A stretch of 64,000 nucleotides of DNA, taken from Tistlia consotensis USBA 355 (GTDB lineage: Bacteria > Pseudomonadota > Alphaproteobacteria > Kiloniellales > DSM-21159). The position numbers were made by a program, and so were the translations under genes. Of this stretch, positions 26,899 to 34,641 are shown in pieces; the stretch's first letter is position 1; each line of letters starts with the position of its first letter. Where the stretch lies: positions 1-64,000 of the forward strand of contig NZ_FWZX01000009.1 in assembly GCF_900177295.1 (NCBI RefSeq), read 5' to 3'. The notes under the pieces are model-generated. The model saw only the letters and a list, made by a program, of their open reading frames with translations. It made no database searches and was not told the origin of the DNA.

Positions 26899-27270
26899 AT
26901 GAGGACTCGAGGGAACAGAGCCTGGATGGCGCCCGCAGCGGCAGCTCTGTCGATGCTTGCCTGCTACGGCACGCTCGCGGCATCGGCCCTGCTCGGCGCG
27001 CTCGGCGTCACGATCGCCTTGAACGAAGCCGTCTGGGCGGGCGCCATCGTCATTTTCGCCTGGCTGACGCTGCCGGCGCTCTGGCTCCGATGGCGTCGCC
27101 ATCGCCTGCTCCGGCCGCTTGCCCTCGCGGCCGTCGGCGTGGCGCTGATCAGCATCACGATGACGGTTGCCTACGCGCGCGCCGTCGAGATCGTCGGCTT
27201 CGTGTTCCTCTGTGCGGGAACCTATCTCGATTGGCGCGCGGCGGGCCGCGCTCGGAGGAAGACCGCGTGA
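26899..27270 (+). CDS. Small four-span membrane protein, possibly MerC/MerT-like
   Basis: A 123-residue protein with about four hydrophobic segments and one cysteine in the first (SMLACYGTLAASALLGALG). The arrangement resembles small mercury-transport proteins, but a cysteine pair is missing, so this is a weak suggestion. GAGAGGAGG six bases upstream supports ATG 26899. Its stop overlaps the nucleoside phosphorylase start (GTGA). Confidence 0.7.
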   Translation: MRTRGNRAWMAPAAAALSMLACYGTLAASALLGALGVTIALNEAVWAGAIVIFAWLTLPALWLRWRRHRLLRPLALAAVGVALISITMTVAYARAVEIVGFVFLCAGTYLDWRAAGRARRKTA

Positions 27271-28091
27271 CCGACATCGAGGGCCGACCGCCCATCCTGA
27301 CGTACAAGCACTTCGGTTCGCCGTCGGCTTTCACCCCGGAAAGTCTGCTGCGCGAAGCGCGACGCCAGAAGGGGCTCGCCGAGGGAAGCGTGCCCGAAGC
27401 CTGCATACTCGATCCGGACGGGGATCTCGTGCGCCGCCTGAAAACGGAGGGCCGCGCCGCCGCCGATCCCGCCTGGAGCTGCTATCACACCGAGCTCCAC
27501 CGCTTCGTCGAGGCCGGCATCGAGTTCGGCATCATCGGCTGCGCGGTCGGAGCCCCCTTCGCGGTGCTGCTCGCCGAGCAGCTGTTCGCTTCCGGCTGCC
27601 GGTTGCTGATCAGCATGACCTCGGCCGGGCAGCTGGTGGCGGTCCGACCACCACCGTACTTCGTCCTGATCGAGCGGGCCCTGCGCGACGAGGGCACCAG
27701 CTATCACTACGCCGCGCCGGCAGAGTTCAGTGCGATCGACGACGCGCTCATGGCAACCCTGCGCGGCGCGTTCGACGACCTGCGGGTCCCGGTGCTCCGT
27801 GGCGCCACCTGGACGACCGATGCGCCGTTCCGCGAAACGCTCGAGGCGATCGCGACGATGCGGGCGAAGGAGCTGCTCGCGGTCGAGATGGAGGCGGCTG
27901 CGCTCTATGCCTTCGCGCGAGCCCGCGCGAAGGCCGTGCTTTGCTTCGCGCACGTCACGAACCAGATGGGCCGGATCGAAGGCGACTTCGAGAAGGGCGA
28001 AGCCGACGGCACCACCGACGCGCTCGGAGTTATCGTCGCCGCAGCCAGGCGGCTCATGGAAGTGCCGCCAGCGCCGGGCAGAGCCAGCTGA
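27267..28091 (+). CDS. Nucleoside phosphorylase (PNP/UDP family, uridine phosphorylase-like)
   Basis: A 274-residue protein. The phosphorylase fold shows FGIIGCAVGAPFAVLLAEQL, the TWTTDAPFRET segment, and the nucleoside-binding motif LAVEMEAAALYAFA. The reaction would be phosphorolysis of a nucleoside to base and pentose-1-phosphate; the base specificity cannot be read. The GTG start is coupled to the small membrane protein. Its place at the end of a sulfur operon is unexplained; a thio-nucleoside such as methylthioadenosine is one option. Confidence 0.85.
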   Translation: MTDIEGRPPILTYKHFGSPSAFTPESLLREARRQKGLAEGSVPEACILDPDGDLVRRLKTEGRAAADPAWSCYHTELHRFVEAGIEFGIIGCAVGAPFAVLLAEQLFASGCRLLISMTSAGQLVAVRPPPYFVLIERALRDEGTSYHYAAPAEFSAIDDALMATLRGAFDDLRVPVLRGATWTTDAPFRETLEAIATMRAKELLAVEMEAAALYAFARARAKAVLCFAHVTNQMGRIEGDFEKGEADGTTDALGVIVAAARRLMEVPPAPGRAS

Positions 28092-28265
28092 AGGCGGGCG
28101 AGCGGCGACTCCCGCCGCCCCCAAGGGCGGCGCCGTCTTCGGCAGCGATCATCGTCCGTGTCCCGCCGAAGGCCGCCGCGAGGCGCGGCACTGGAAGGTG
28201 CCTGCCGCCCTCCGCCGTAACCGCAGGAATCCTCGCGCGCCGCCCGGCGACCGCGTCGGCCGGCC
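28092..28265. other. Intergenic stretch before the iterons
   Basis: GC-rich sequence with no supported frame, between the nucleoside phosphorylase and a run of direct repeats. No strong hairpin was recognised. Confidence 0.3.
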
Positions 28266-28394
28266 GTTCTACGCATCAGAGGGTCAGGTTCTACGGATTA
28301 AGGGGATTCGCTGGGCGCGTGTGGCGGCTCGTTCTACGGGTTAAAGGCACCGGACGGCGCTGAGAGCCTCGGATTCTACGGATTTGGGGGAATC
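28266..28394 (+). repeat. Four iteron-like direct repeats, candidate replication origin
   Basis: Four copies of a ~17-20 bp unit near (G/A)TTCTACGGATTAAGGGG begin at about 28266, 28288, 28331 and 28373. TTCTACG is invariant; the 3' part varies (CATCAGAGGG, GATTAAGGGG, GGTTAAAGG, GATTTGGGGG). Spacings are about 22, 43 and 42 bases. The last copy also sits in an inverted pair GGATT...AATCC. This arrangement resembles iterons that bind plasmid initiator proteins. The next gene begins 165 bases on. Confidence 0.6.
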
Positions 28395-28441
28395 CGACAA
28401 TGGGGCCGATTCTGGCCCTGTCGCCGGCGTTGCGGCAAGAG

Positions 28442-28464
28442 TCCGATAAGGGATACTTATCGGA
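28442..28464. promoter_or_regulatory. 9-bp dyad upstream of the winged-helix gene
   Basis: TCCGATAAG-N5-CTTATCGGA is a perfect inverted repeat 95 bases before the start codon. It is a probable operator for autoregulation, or part of an origin with the adjacent repeats. Confidence 0.6.
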
Positions 28465-28558
28465 TGTGTGAATGCAGCTTCCGAAAGCGGATCAGTAGCA
28501 AAGTGGAAAGGTCAAGAACGCTTGGTTAGGAGCGGGAAGAGCGTATAGAATCGTCTCT

Positions 28559-29560
28559 ATGCCGAAAGTCCGGGACCCCATCGAGGACGGGCTGGACCTC
28601 CCGTCGATCTACGACCGGGAGGAGGACGAGCCCGACTGGCCGGAGGCCCCTGCCCTGCCCGCAAGACGGCAGCGGCCGCAGCTGCCGTCCGGCGCCGGCG
28701 GGAGTTGGCGGGCGCTCGTGGCCCTGGCGCGCCTCGACCAGCGGCGCCGCGCCCTCCCCGCTTCGCTCGACGCCGGCGTCGCGCGCCTGCTGCTGCTCGA
28801 GGCGGCCGCCGGTCTGGCAGCGGTGGAGGACCGCCCGGTCGGCGCCGGAGCCATTGCACGCGCCCTTTCGGACAGCCTCTTCGGGGCGCCCAGCGCGGAG
28901 ATCTCGGCGAGCCTTCGGGGACATGGCCTGCTCGAGCGGCTCGAGCGGCGCACGCCGGCCGAGCTGCTGGACCCGGATGATCCTCGCGGGCTCGCGCCGA
29001 CCCTCGGCCTGGAGGCGGCCGAGCTCGGCCGTTGCCTCGCCGACCCGCTGCCCGAGGAGCCGATTGCGGCCGCGGCCACGGCGCTGCGCAGGCTCGACGT
29101 CGAGCTCGCCGGCGAGCCGCTCGCGCGTCTGGCGGCGTCGGCCGCAGCCGGCGCCTGTCTCGGTCTCGCCGGGCTCGGCTCCCCTGCCCTGCTGCTGGCC
29201 GCCTTCGCCGGCCGGGCCGGGTCCTTCCGCCCGGCGGCGATCGACGGTCCGGAGCGTCTCGCTGCGACCCTGGAGGCTGCGGCCGGCGCCTGGCACGGCC
29301 GGCTCAGCCGGGCCGAGGCCTGGTGGAGCGCGCTCGAGAGGCTTCCCCTGCGCCGCGGCGACCGGCGCGGCGACCTGCTGCGCCTGGCGGCGTCCGATCT
29401 GCTGGTCTCGGCGCCGGAGGCAGCCGCGAGGCTGGGGATGACGGCGATCGCGACGGCGGCGAGCCTGGGCCGGCTCGAGGAGGCTGGCTGGCTGCGGCTG
29501 CTGACCCGCCGGCGGCGCTATCGGGTCTGGCTGCCGAGCTGGGCTTCGGAGCTGGCGTGA
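28559..29560 (+). CDS. Winged-helix DNA-binding protein, candidate plasmid initiator or regulator
   Basis: A 333-residue protein with an acidic N-terminus (LPSIYDREEDEPDWPEAP), an alanine-rich helical middle, and a basic C-terminal winged helix (residues ~280-333: SAPEAAARLGMTAIATAASLGRLEEAGWLRLLTRRRRYRVW). The tail resembles the HTH end of the RHE_PE00001/DUF1612 plasmid proteins of Rhizobium, but I cannot confirm membership. Placement behind iteron-like repeats and a dyad, and ahead of toxin-antitoxin and partition genes, suggests a replication initiator or its regulator. This is inference. Confidence 0.75.
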   Translation: MPKVRDPIEDGLDLPSIYDREEDEPDWPEAPALPARRQRPQLPSGAGGSWRALVALARLDQRRRALPASLDAGVARLLLLEAAAGLAAVEDRPVGAGAIARALSDSLFGAPSAEISASLRGHGLLERLERRTPAELLDPDDPRGLAPTLGLEAAELGRCLADPLPEEPIAAAATALRRLDVELAGEPLARLAASAAAGACLGLAGLGSPALLLAAFAGRAGSFRPAAIDGPERLAATLEAAAGAWHGRLSRAEAWWSALERLPLRRGDRRGDLLRLAASDLLVSAPEAAARLGMTAIATAASLGRLEEAGWLRLLTRRRRYRVWLPSWASELA

Positions 29561-29622
29561 GGGACCTGTCCGGCGCTCGTAGCTGAGAGCAGGCGCGGTT
29601 GCGCAGTCGACATGAAGCAGCG

Positions 29623-29643
29623 GCTATCAGATAGCGGTTAGCG
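29623..29643 (+). repeat. Three tandem heptads (secondary centromere-like site)
   Basis: GCTATCA-GATAGCG-GTTAGCG, three unspaced heptads of the same GNTAGCG family that fills 32557-32788. It lies in the 274-base gap between the winged-helix gene and the Phd-like antitoxin gene, about 190 bases before the latter. Confidence 0.6.
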
Positions 29644-29769
29644 ATGGCCTTCGGTCATTTTGATGCCGGCGATATCGCCGACCGTCTGTGCCTCCTGGCG
29701 CGGTGCCTGCCCGGCCGAATCCCGTCGCCGCACTGGGTCACGGAGTTGGGGAAGGGAGTGGGAATCCCG

Positions 29770-29805
29770 GTTAGCTAACTTGACTAAAGCGCATGACCTG
29801 ACTAA
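29770..29805. promoter_or_regulatory. Candidate Phd operator region
   Basis: A 10-bp palindrome GTTAGCTAAC (29770-29779) is followed by direct repeats TGACTAA (29781-29787 and 29799-29805). It lies 30 bases before the antitoxin start in an AT-rich patch. Probable autoregulatory site of the toxin-antitoxin pair; boundaries are approximate. Confidence 0.45.
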
Positions 29806-29834
29806 CTTAGCCATGGCTCGCCAGGAGGCCCGCG

Positions 29835-30068
29835 ATGCGACAGTTCACCGTTCACGCAGCGAAGACCAATCTCTCCAAGCTCATCGAGGCTGCTCTTGCC
29901 GGCGAGGAGATCGTGATCGCCAAGGGCAGCACGCCCGTCGTGCGGCTCGTCCCGGTCGCCAAGTGTGCCTTCAAGGTCGGCCTGCTCGAGGGCCGGCTCG
30001 GCCGGGGCCCGGACTTCTTCGAGCCGATGGAGGAAGGCGATCTCGAGCTTTGGGAGGGCAGCCGGTGA
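29835..30068 (+). CDS. Phd/YefM-family antitoxin
   Basis: A 77-residue protein. The N-terminal Phd fold reads MRQFTVHAAKTNLSKLIEAALAGEEIVIAKGSTPVVRLVPV, and the acidic C-terminal tail (EPMEEGDLELWEG) would wrap the toxin. CAGGAGG precedes the ATG. It overlaps the PIN toxin gene by four bases. Confidence 0.9.
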   Translation: MRQFTVHAAKTNLSKLIEAALAGEEIVIAKGSTPVVRLVPVAKCAFKVGLLEGRLGRGPDFFEPMEEGDLELWEGSR

Positions 30069-30448
30069 CGGCGGTCCTGCTCGACACCCACGCCTGGGCC
30101 TGGAGTCTTGGCGGGGACGAGCGGCTCTCGAGGACGGCCCGGGGCGCCATGGAAGCAGCCGACGCGGTTCTGGTCAGCCCGATCAGCTTCTTCGAGGTCG
30201 CCCAGAAGGTGCGGCTCGGCAAATGGCCGGAGATGGAGCCTTTCGCGGGCAAGCTCGCCGTTCTGCTCGGAGAGCAAGGCGGCTCGATCGCCAGTCTGGA
30301 ACCGGAGATCTGCCTGTCGGCCGGCATGATGGCCTGGTCGCACCGCGATCCATTCGATCGCCTGCTGGCAGCGACGGCGACCCACTTCAAGCTACCTCTG
30401 GTGTCGGCTGATGCGGTGTTCGACGGGATCGTCCGGCGCGTGTGGTGA
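30065..30448 (+). CDS. PIN-domain (VapC-like) toxin
   Basis: A 127-residue PIN ribonuclease. Acidic active-site residues are visible in LLDTHAW, in SFFEVAQK and in HRDPFDRLLAATA. Such toxins cleave RNA, often tRNA or rRNA, and are held by the cognate antitoxin. The GTG start overlaps the antitoxin stop. It would stabilise the replicon by post-segregational killing. Confidence 0.9.
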   Translation: MTAVLLDTHAWAWSLGGDERLSRTARGAMEAADAVLVSPISFFEVAQKVRLGKWPEMEPFAGKLAVLLGEQGGSIASLEPEICLSAGMMAWSHRDPFDRLLAATATHFKLPLVSADAVFDGIVRRVW

Positions 30449-30502
30449 GGGCCCGGCGGCTACCGGCGGCGGGGACCGCCCTGCCCTCTCCTATCCTACA
30501 CC

Positions 30503-31207
30503 CTAGAGCGGCAGCAGCCCGGCGCGCTGCTCGCTGACCACCATGAGGCCCGGTGTGCCGTCCATGGTGGTGATGGGCAGCATGACGCGGTCGTAGTTGA
30601 CCCGGATCTTGCGCTCGCCCGCGACCTCGGCGATCAGGGCGTCGACGTGGTGGCGCTTCGGCTGCTGGTCGAAGTAGGCGGCGAAGTAGGCCTCGGCGCA
30701 CCAGGCGCTGAACTCCGGGTCGTGCTGCTCGTCCCAGTCGATCGGCCGGCGGTTCGCATCGCGGACCCAGAGCTCGCCGAAGCGCTCCTGCAGCTCCGGC
30801 CCGATGTACTGGTAGAAGAGCCGGCCGTCGTGCTTCTCGCGGAGCACGATCGTCCGGCCGAGCAGGCCGAGCTTCTGCAGGTGCTTGGCGAGCTCGGGGC
30901 AGAAGCGGCCGCCGTGGTCCGACCAGGCCTCCACGACCGACGGCAGGTGACCGCCGTCGATCTCGAGGGGCGACACGGCGGCAGCGTGGTAGGGCCGCCA
31001 GGCGCTGAGGGGAACGACGGATTCCTTCGACAGGGTCCAGAGCTTCTGCAGCTCGTCGAGGCGCCGCACGAGGCGTTCGGGGCGGCTGTAGATCTCCTCG
31101 AGGGTCCAGTTTGGGCTGTGGATGCGAATTCTCAGGCGGTCGAACTGCGAGGGAACTGGCGTGTTTCCGATTTCGTCGATGCCGCACTCGTAGTGAACAA
31201 GACCCAT
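30503..31207 (-). CDS. Unknown protein, possibly PAS-like domain
   Basis: A 234-residue soluble protein. A long central block (FCPELAKHLQKLGLLGRTIVLREKHDGRLFYQYIGPELQERFGELWVRDANRRPIDWDEQ) looks like the PAS_5 fold common in alphaproteobacteria: a core strand pair with a variable-loop motif. The C-terminal segment YDRVMLPITTMDGTPGLMVVSEQ would be the last two strands of such a fold. I cannot see catalytic residues or a partner. It lies between the PIN toxin and the partition genes, convergent with the toxin. The start is ATG 31207, without a strong ribosome site. Confidence 0.65.
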   Translation of the reverse strand: MGLVHYECGIDEIGNTPVPSQFDRLRIRIHSPNWTLEEIYSRPERLVRRLDELQKLWTLSKESVVPLSAWRPYHAAAVSPLEIDGGHLPSVVEAWSDHGGRFCPELAKHLQKLGLLGRTIVLREKHDGRLFYQYIGPELQERFGELWVRDANRRPIDWDEQHDPEFSAWCAEAYFAAYFDQQPKRHHVDALIAEVAGERKIRVNYDRVMLPITTMDGTPGLMVVSEQRAGLLPL

Positions 31208-31370
31208 GCTACCTGATCGCCCCCCCAATGGCCTGCCTGACCGCCGTGCTACAGCGCATGCGGGCACGCTAGTTTGGGTCAGTGCAACTGTCCATATTGG
31301 AGACGCGTCAGGCGCATAGTTTCGGGGAGAATGCGCGCGAGGGGGGATGCACGGAGGCAGCGAACGCCGA

Positions 31371-31784
31371 TCAGTAGCGTCGTCGGCGGTCGAGCTCCTT
31401 GGAGCTCGGCACATCCATGCCCCAGGCGCGCAGCGCGTCCAGCAGTCCGTCCTTCTTGATGAGGCCGCGCTTGTCGCAGAGGCGGTCGAACTCCTCCTTG
31501 ATCCAGGTCGGCACGCGCACGGCGAAGAGAATCGGGGTCCAGTCTCGCTCGTCGCGGATCGGACCCAGGTGGGTGCCGGTCTGCTGGGCGAGCTGCGCGA
31601 GCTGCCGCTCGACGTCGCACTCCTCCCGGGGCTGCCGGGGCGACGGGGCGCCCCTGCCCTCCCGCGATTGCTGGCCGCCGGCGGAGGGGCCCGGAGCAGG
31701 CGACGCCGGCGCCGGCTGGGGGCGCTCGGCTCGGGGCGTGTCGTCTTCGAGGCTGATCGTGGTGCCGCGCTTGAGAACCGCCAT
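31371..31784 (-). CDS. Ribbon-helix-helix centromere-binding protein, partner of ParA
   Basis: A 137-residue protein. Residues ~1-75 are disordered, rich in P, A, Q and R. The C-terminal ~50 residues fit a ribbon-helix-helix fold: a strand in ILFAVRVP, then helices WIKEEFDRLCDKRG and LIKKDGLLDALRAWGMD. ParG/omega-type partner proteins have this build and bind arrays of short direct repeats. The ATG overlaps the parA stop (TGATG). It probably binds the heptads upstream of parA, giving a type Ib partition system, and may also repress genes near other heptad clusters. Confidence 0.78.
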   Translation of the reverse strand: MAVLKRGTTISLEDDTPRAERPQPAPASPAPGPSAGGQQSREGRGAPSPRQPREECDVERQLAQLAQQTGTHLGPIRDERDWTPILFAVRVPTWIKEEFDRLCDKRGLIKKDGLLDALRAWGMDVPSSKELDRRRRY

Positions 31785-32515
31785 CACGACACCTCCTCGG
31801 TCACGGCTTGCCTGCCGGTGCGGCGATCCCAGGGCCCGCCTGGCCGATAGTAGGCCAGCAGGCCTTTCGTCTGGAGGGCGCCCATCAGGTGTCCGAGGGA
31901 GACGGCCGCCTTGCCGCCGGGCAGGTCGCCGGTGGCGTGCATCTCGCGCCAGCCGGTCAGCGTCGGGACGGCGGTCGCGAGCAGCGGCACGCCCTGGTTG
32001 AGGAGGCTCTGCATCATGATCTCCGTGATCTTGGCGGTCAGCGAGACGTTGGTCATGACCGCGAGGGCTTCCTCCGGGCGATCGGAGATCTCCCGCACCT
32101 CCTGGAGCTTGCGCCATGTCTTGAGCGCGCCCTTGGCGTCCGGCGAGGACGGGCCGCAGGGGATCAGGACCAGGTCCGACTGGGCAGCGGCGTAGACGAT
32201 CATCTGGCTCTCGATTCCGATGGTGTCGATGAAGATGACGTCGTAGCCGTCCTTGTGCTCTGCGATGAGGGGCCGGAGGCTGGCGCTGTCCGACGGGTCG
32301 CCCTCGAGCACGTCGAAGCGGGCCCCCTCCCCTTCCCCCTCTTCGGCGAGTCGCTCGGCGGTGTTGTGGAAGGCGAGGCAGGTGTGCTGTGGGTCGAGGT
32401 CCAGGATCAGGCACTTGGCGCCGTCGCGCGCCATGTAGGCGGCCATGGCACAGAGCAGGGTGGATTTGCCGACCCCGCCCTTCTGCTGGATTGCGGAGAT
32501 GATCTGAGCGGCCAT
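31784..32515 (-). CDS. parA: ParA-family partition ATPase
   Basis: A 243-residue ATPase with the deviant Walker A QQKGGVGKSTLLCAM near the N-terminus, switch I around LDLDPQHTCLAF, and Walker B in VIFIDTIGIES. It is short, without an N-terminal HTH, as in type Ib ParA (delta/ParF group), so regulation is left to the partner protein. GGGAG precedes the ATG. It is coupled to the RHH gene downstream and preceded by the heptad array. Confidence 0.93.
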   Translation of the reverse strand: MAAQIISAIQQKGGVGKSTLLCAMAAYMARDGAKCLILDLDPQHTCLAFHNTAERLAEEGEGEGARFDVLEGDPSDSASLRPLIAEHKDGYDVIFIDTIGIESQMIVYAAAQSDLVLIPCGPSSPDAKGALKTWRKLQEVREISDRPEEALAVMTNVSLTAKITEIMMQSLLNQGVPLLATAVPTLTGWREMHATGDLPGGKAAVSLGHLMGALQTKGLLAYYRPGGPWDRRTGRQAVTEEVS

Positions 32516-32556
32516 GGAAGCTCCCGGGTCTGTCGTGCGGCGGCCTGTAGCGGCGA

Positions 32557-32788
32557 GCTAAAGGCTAGCTGAAAGCGGCTAGCGGTTGTCCGATAGCGTA
32601 TAGCGGTTAGCGGGTAGCGGCAAGCAGGTATCAGTTAGAGGCTAGGCGTTAAGGGATAGCGGATAGTGGGTAACAGATAACAGGCAACGGTTAGCGGGTA
32701 ATGGTTATCGGGTAGCGGTTAAAGGAAACCAGGTCGCCTGTTATCAGTTAGGCGTTAACCGGTAACTATTAACCGCTAGCCAATAGCA
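32557..32788 (+). repeat. Unspaced heptad array, candidate partition centromere
   Basis: Read in one register, 32557-32738 is 26 consecutive 7-bp units with consensus GNTAGCG. G is at position 1 in 25, T at position 3 in 22 and A at position 4 in 24 of the 26. After a single-base shift, seven more units follow at 32740-32788 (consensus GTTAACC). It lies just upstream of parA. The build is that of the omega-protein sites of pSM19035-type plasmids, but with a different sequence and far more copies. The main strand is shown as plus by convention; the leftward parA promoter must lie in or near it. Confidence 0.85.
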
Positions 32789-32814
32789 AGCGTCCTCATT
32801 GACGAGGCGGATCA

Positions 32815-32835
32815 GCTAACGGCTATCGGCTAGCC
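32815..32835 (+). repeat. Three heptads separate from the main array
   Basis: GCTAACG-GCTATCG-GCTAGCC, in register with each other and 26 bases beyond the main array. It stands 58 bases from the 3' end of the acidic membrane-protein gene (32893). No gene is seen between 32836 and 32892. Confidence 0.6.
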
Positions 32836-32892
32836 GGTACCTGACCGACCGCGCCATCGCAACCGGCCGGAAGATCCAGGGGACCGCGAAGC

Positions 32893-34320
32893 CTAGCGCA
32901 GCCAGCACCACCGGCGGCCGGAGAGCGTACCTTCGACCACCGTCATGACAGCGCCGGCACAGACGGGGCCACGCGGTGCCGCCGCCTGGGTCCCGGCCGG
33001 AAGCGCCTCTGTGGCTCCCGCCACTGCAGTCCCTGGGGCTGTTCCGCCGGAGAAGCCATCGCCCAAACCACTCGGCGAGATCGAAGGGGGCACGCCGAGG
33101 TAGACGACCAGCGCGACCGCCGCGGCGGCACCGAGAAGCGCGGCCGCGGCATGGGAGGCGACCCGCCGCGGACGCGGTCGAGCGGAAATCGGAGCGGCCA
33201 GCAGAGGCGCGAGATGTTCGGCGATCTGCCGGGACAGCTGGGTGGCCTCGCCCGTGCCCCAGGAGGCAGGGGAGGGCTCGCCCGCGCGCGCCCCACCCGC
33301 GACGCTGCCCGGCCCTGCAGCAAAGGGTGGAACGTTATCCTCGCAAGGGGCGGCTCCGGCGGTCGCGCCGAGCGGTCGGTCCTGCGCATCCTGGGCATCT
33401 GCGTCGTCGGAAAGAGGGGAGGGGGTGGACGCGGCCCCGGCCCGGCCCGCGCTCGCAGGCCCGGTGAGGCCCGTCAAGTCCATCTCAGCCAACGCGCTGC
33501 GGCCATCCTCGACCTCGGGCGGGCTCGTCACCGCGCCCGGCAGGTCCTCCCCTGCTTGCCCTCCAGGCCAGGTCTCGTCGGGCCAGGTGTCAGGGGCCCA
33601 GCTCTCGTCCTGCAAGGTCCCGTACGGCAAGGTCTCGTACTGCGGGGCCTCGTCGGCGGCCTCGTCCCCGAAGCCGCCGAGCGTTGCATCGAAGGGTGCG
33701 GGACCGAGCGACAATGACGGCCCCTCGTCGTCCCCCTCGGTTTCGGGCCATTCGCCCGGCAGATCCGCTTCCTCCCCGTCGTGGGCCAGGACGTCATGGG
33801 CCGGGAGCGCCACCGGGGCCTCGCCGATCGCGCCCGGGCCGTCGAGCTGGTCCGGATCGTCGCGGAGCTCGCCCTCAGGTCCGGGATCACCGAGTGCCGG
33901 CTCGCCCGCGAGGGGCCGGGCAAGGTCGGACGGCTCGGCCTGGGATTCGTCGACGGGCGGGGCCGCGTGAGGGGGCGAGGGAGCCTCGAGCAGGGGATCG
34001 CCTTCCGGCCCCCCCGCGGAACCGGCCAGCCCGGCGTCCGCGACCTCCTCGTCGTCGATCCAGTCCAGGGGCTGCGGATCGCCCGCCTGCGGCCGGTCGT
34101 CCTCGTAGGCGTCGATCGATCGCGAGAACGACGGATCTCCGGCGCCGGCGTCGTCCGGCGCCTCGTCTTCCCCGGGCGCGGCCGCGAGAACGGCGTGGTC
34201 GCCCCCGGCGTCGGCCTCTTCCTCCGGGCCGACGAGGTCGCGCACCGAGCCCAGGATCGAGCTCGGGTCGGTGCCGAAGCGGTAACCGGCGCCACCAGGC
34301 GCCTCCAGTTCGATGTCCAT
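32893..34320 (-). CDS. Long acidic, probably disordered protein with one C-terminal membrane span
   Basis: A 475-residue protein. Residues 1-~370 are very rich in D, E, P, G and A, with little order expected. A basic stretch (ARPRPRRVASH) leads to one hydrophobic segment (AAAALLGAAAAVALVVYLG, about residues 390-410), then ~65 residues ending GRRWCWLR with two late cysteines. This orientation predicts a cytoplasmic acidic domain and a short periplasmic end. I recognise no family. GGAGG eight bases before the ATG supports the start. It lies upstream of the heptads and could be plasmid-specific or linked to the pilus. Confidence 0.72.
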   Translation of the reverse strand: MDIELEAPGGAGYRFGTDPSSILGSVRDLVGPEEEADAGGDHAVLAAAPGEDEAPDDAGAGDPSFSRSIDAYEDDRPQAGDPQPLDWIDDEEVADAGLAGSAGGPEGDPLLEAPSPPHAAPPVDESQAEPSDLARPLAGEPALGDPGPEGELRDDPDQLDGPGAIGEAPVALPAHDVLAHDGEEADLPGEWPETEGDDEGPSLSLGPAPFDATLGGFGDEAADEAPQYETLPYGTLQDESWAPDTWPDETWPGGQAGEDLPGAVTSPPEVEDGRSALAEMDLTGLTGPASAGRAGAASTPSPLSDDADAQDAQDRPLGATAGAAPCEDNVPPFAAGPGSVAGGARAGEPSPASWGTGEATQLSRQIAEHLAPLLAAPISARPRPRRVASHAAAALLGAAAAVALVVYLGVPPSISPSGLGDGFSGGTAPGTAVAGATEALPAGTQAAAPRGPVCAGAVMTVVEGTLSGRRWCWLR

Positions 34321-34641
34321 CGCGCCATCCTCCGGTTTGCAGCGCCCGAGCGGCCCGTTCCCCGTTCGAAGCCGGGGCCTGCCCCCCGATCGGGGGGCAG
34401 GCTCCGCCAGGGGCAGGGCGCGAGGGCAGGCCCCCGCTTCCGCGGGAGCAGGTCCCCGTTTTTCACGAGGACAGGCCTTGTTCCGTCGGCGAGGATAGCG
34501 GGAAACGCGCAAAGAGGGGAGGGCGGCCGTCGAATAGAGTGGATTCCACGCAATTGTGCGCGAGTCTCTGAGCAGGGGCAGCCGGCAAGTCGCGAGGTTG
34601 TCACAGCGCTCGAGGCCGGGGTCGCCAGCGAGCCGACATCG
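34321..34641. other. Intergenic stretch without a clear gene
   Basis: Contains several inverted GC-rich blocks, including a REP-like palindrome at 34432-34453 and a CCCCCGATCGGGGGG hairpin near 34385. The frames that cross it run antisense to, or beyond, real genes and lack good starts. Confidence 0.35.
34432..34453 (+). repeat. REP-like palindrome, degenerate copy
   Basis: CCCCCGCTTCCGCGGGAGC, two mismatches from the units at 42712 and 54159. Intergenic. Confidence 0.5.

Noticed and set aside
32557-32838. Possible CRISPR array
   Set aside because: The units are 7 bp, adjacent and degenerate, with no 20-40 bp repeat/spacer alternation and no cas gene in the window.
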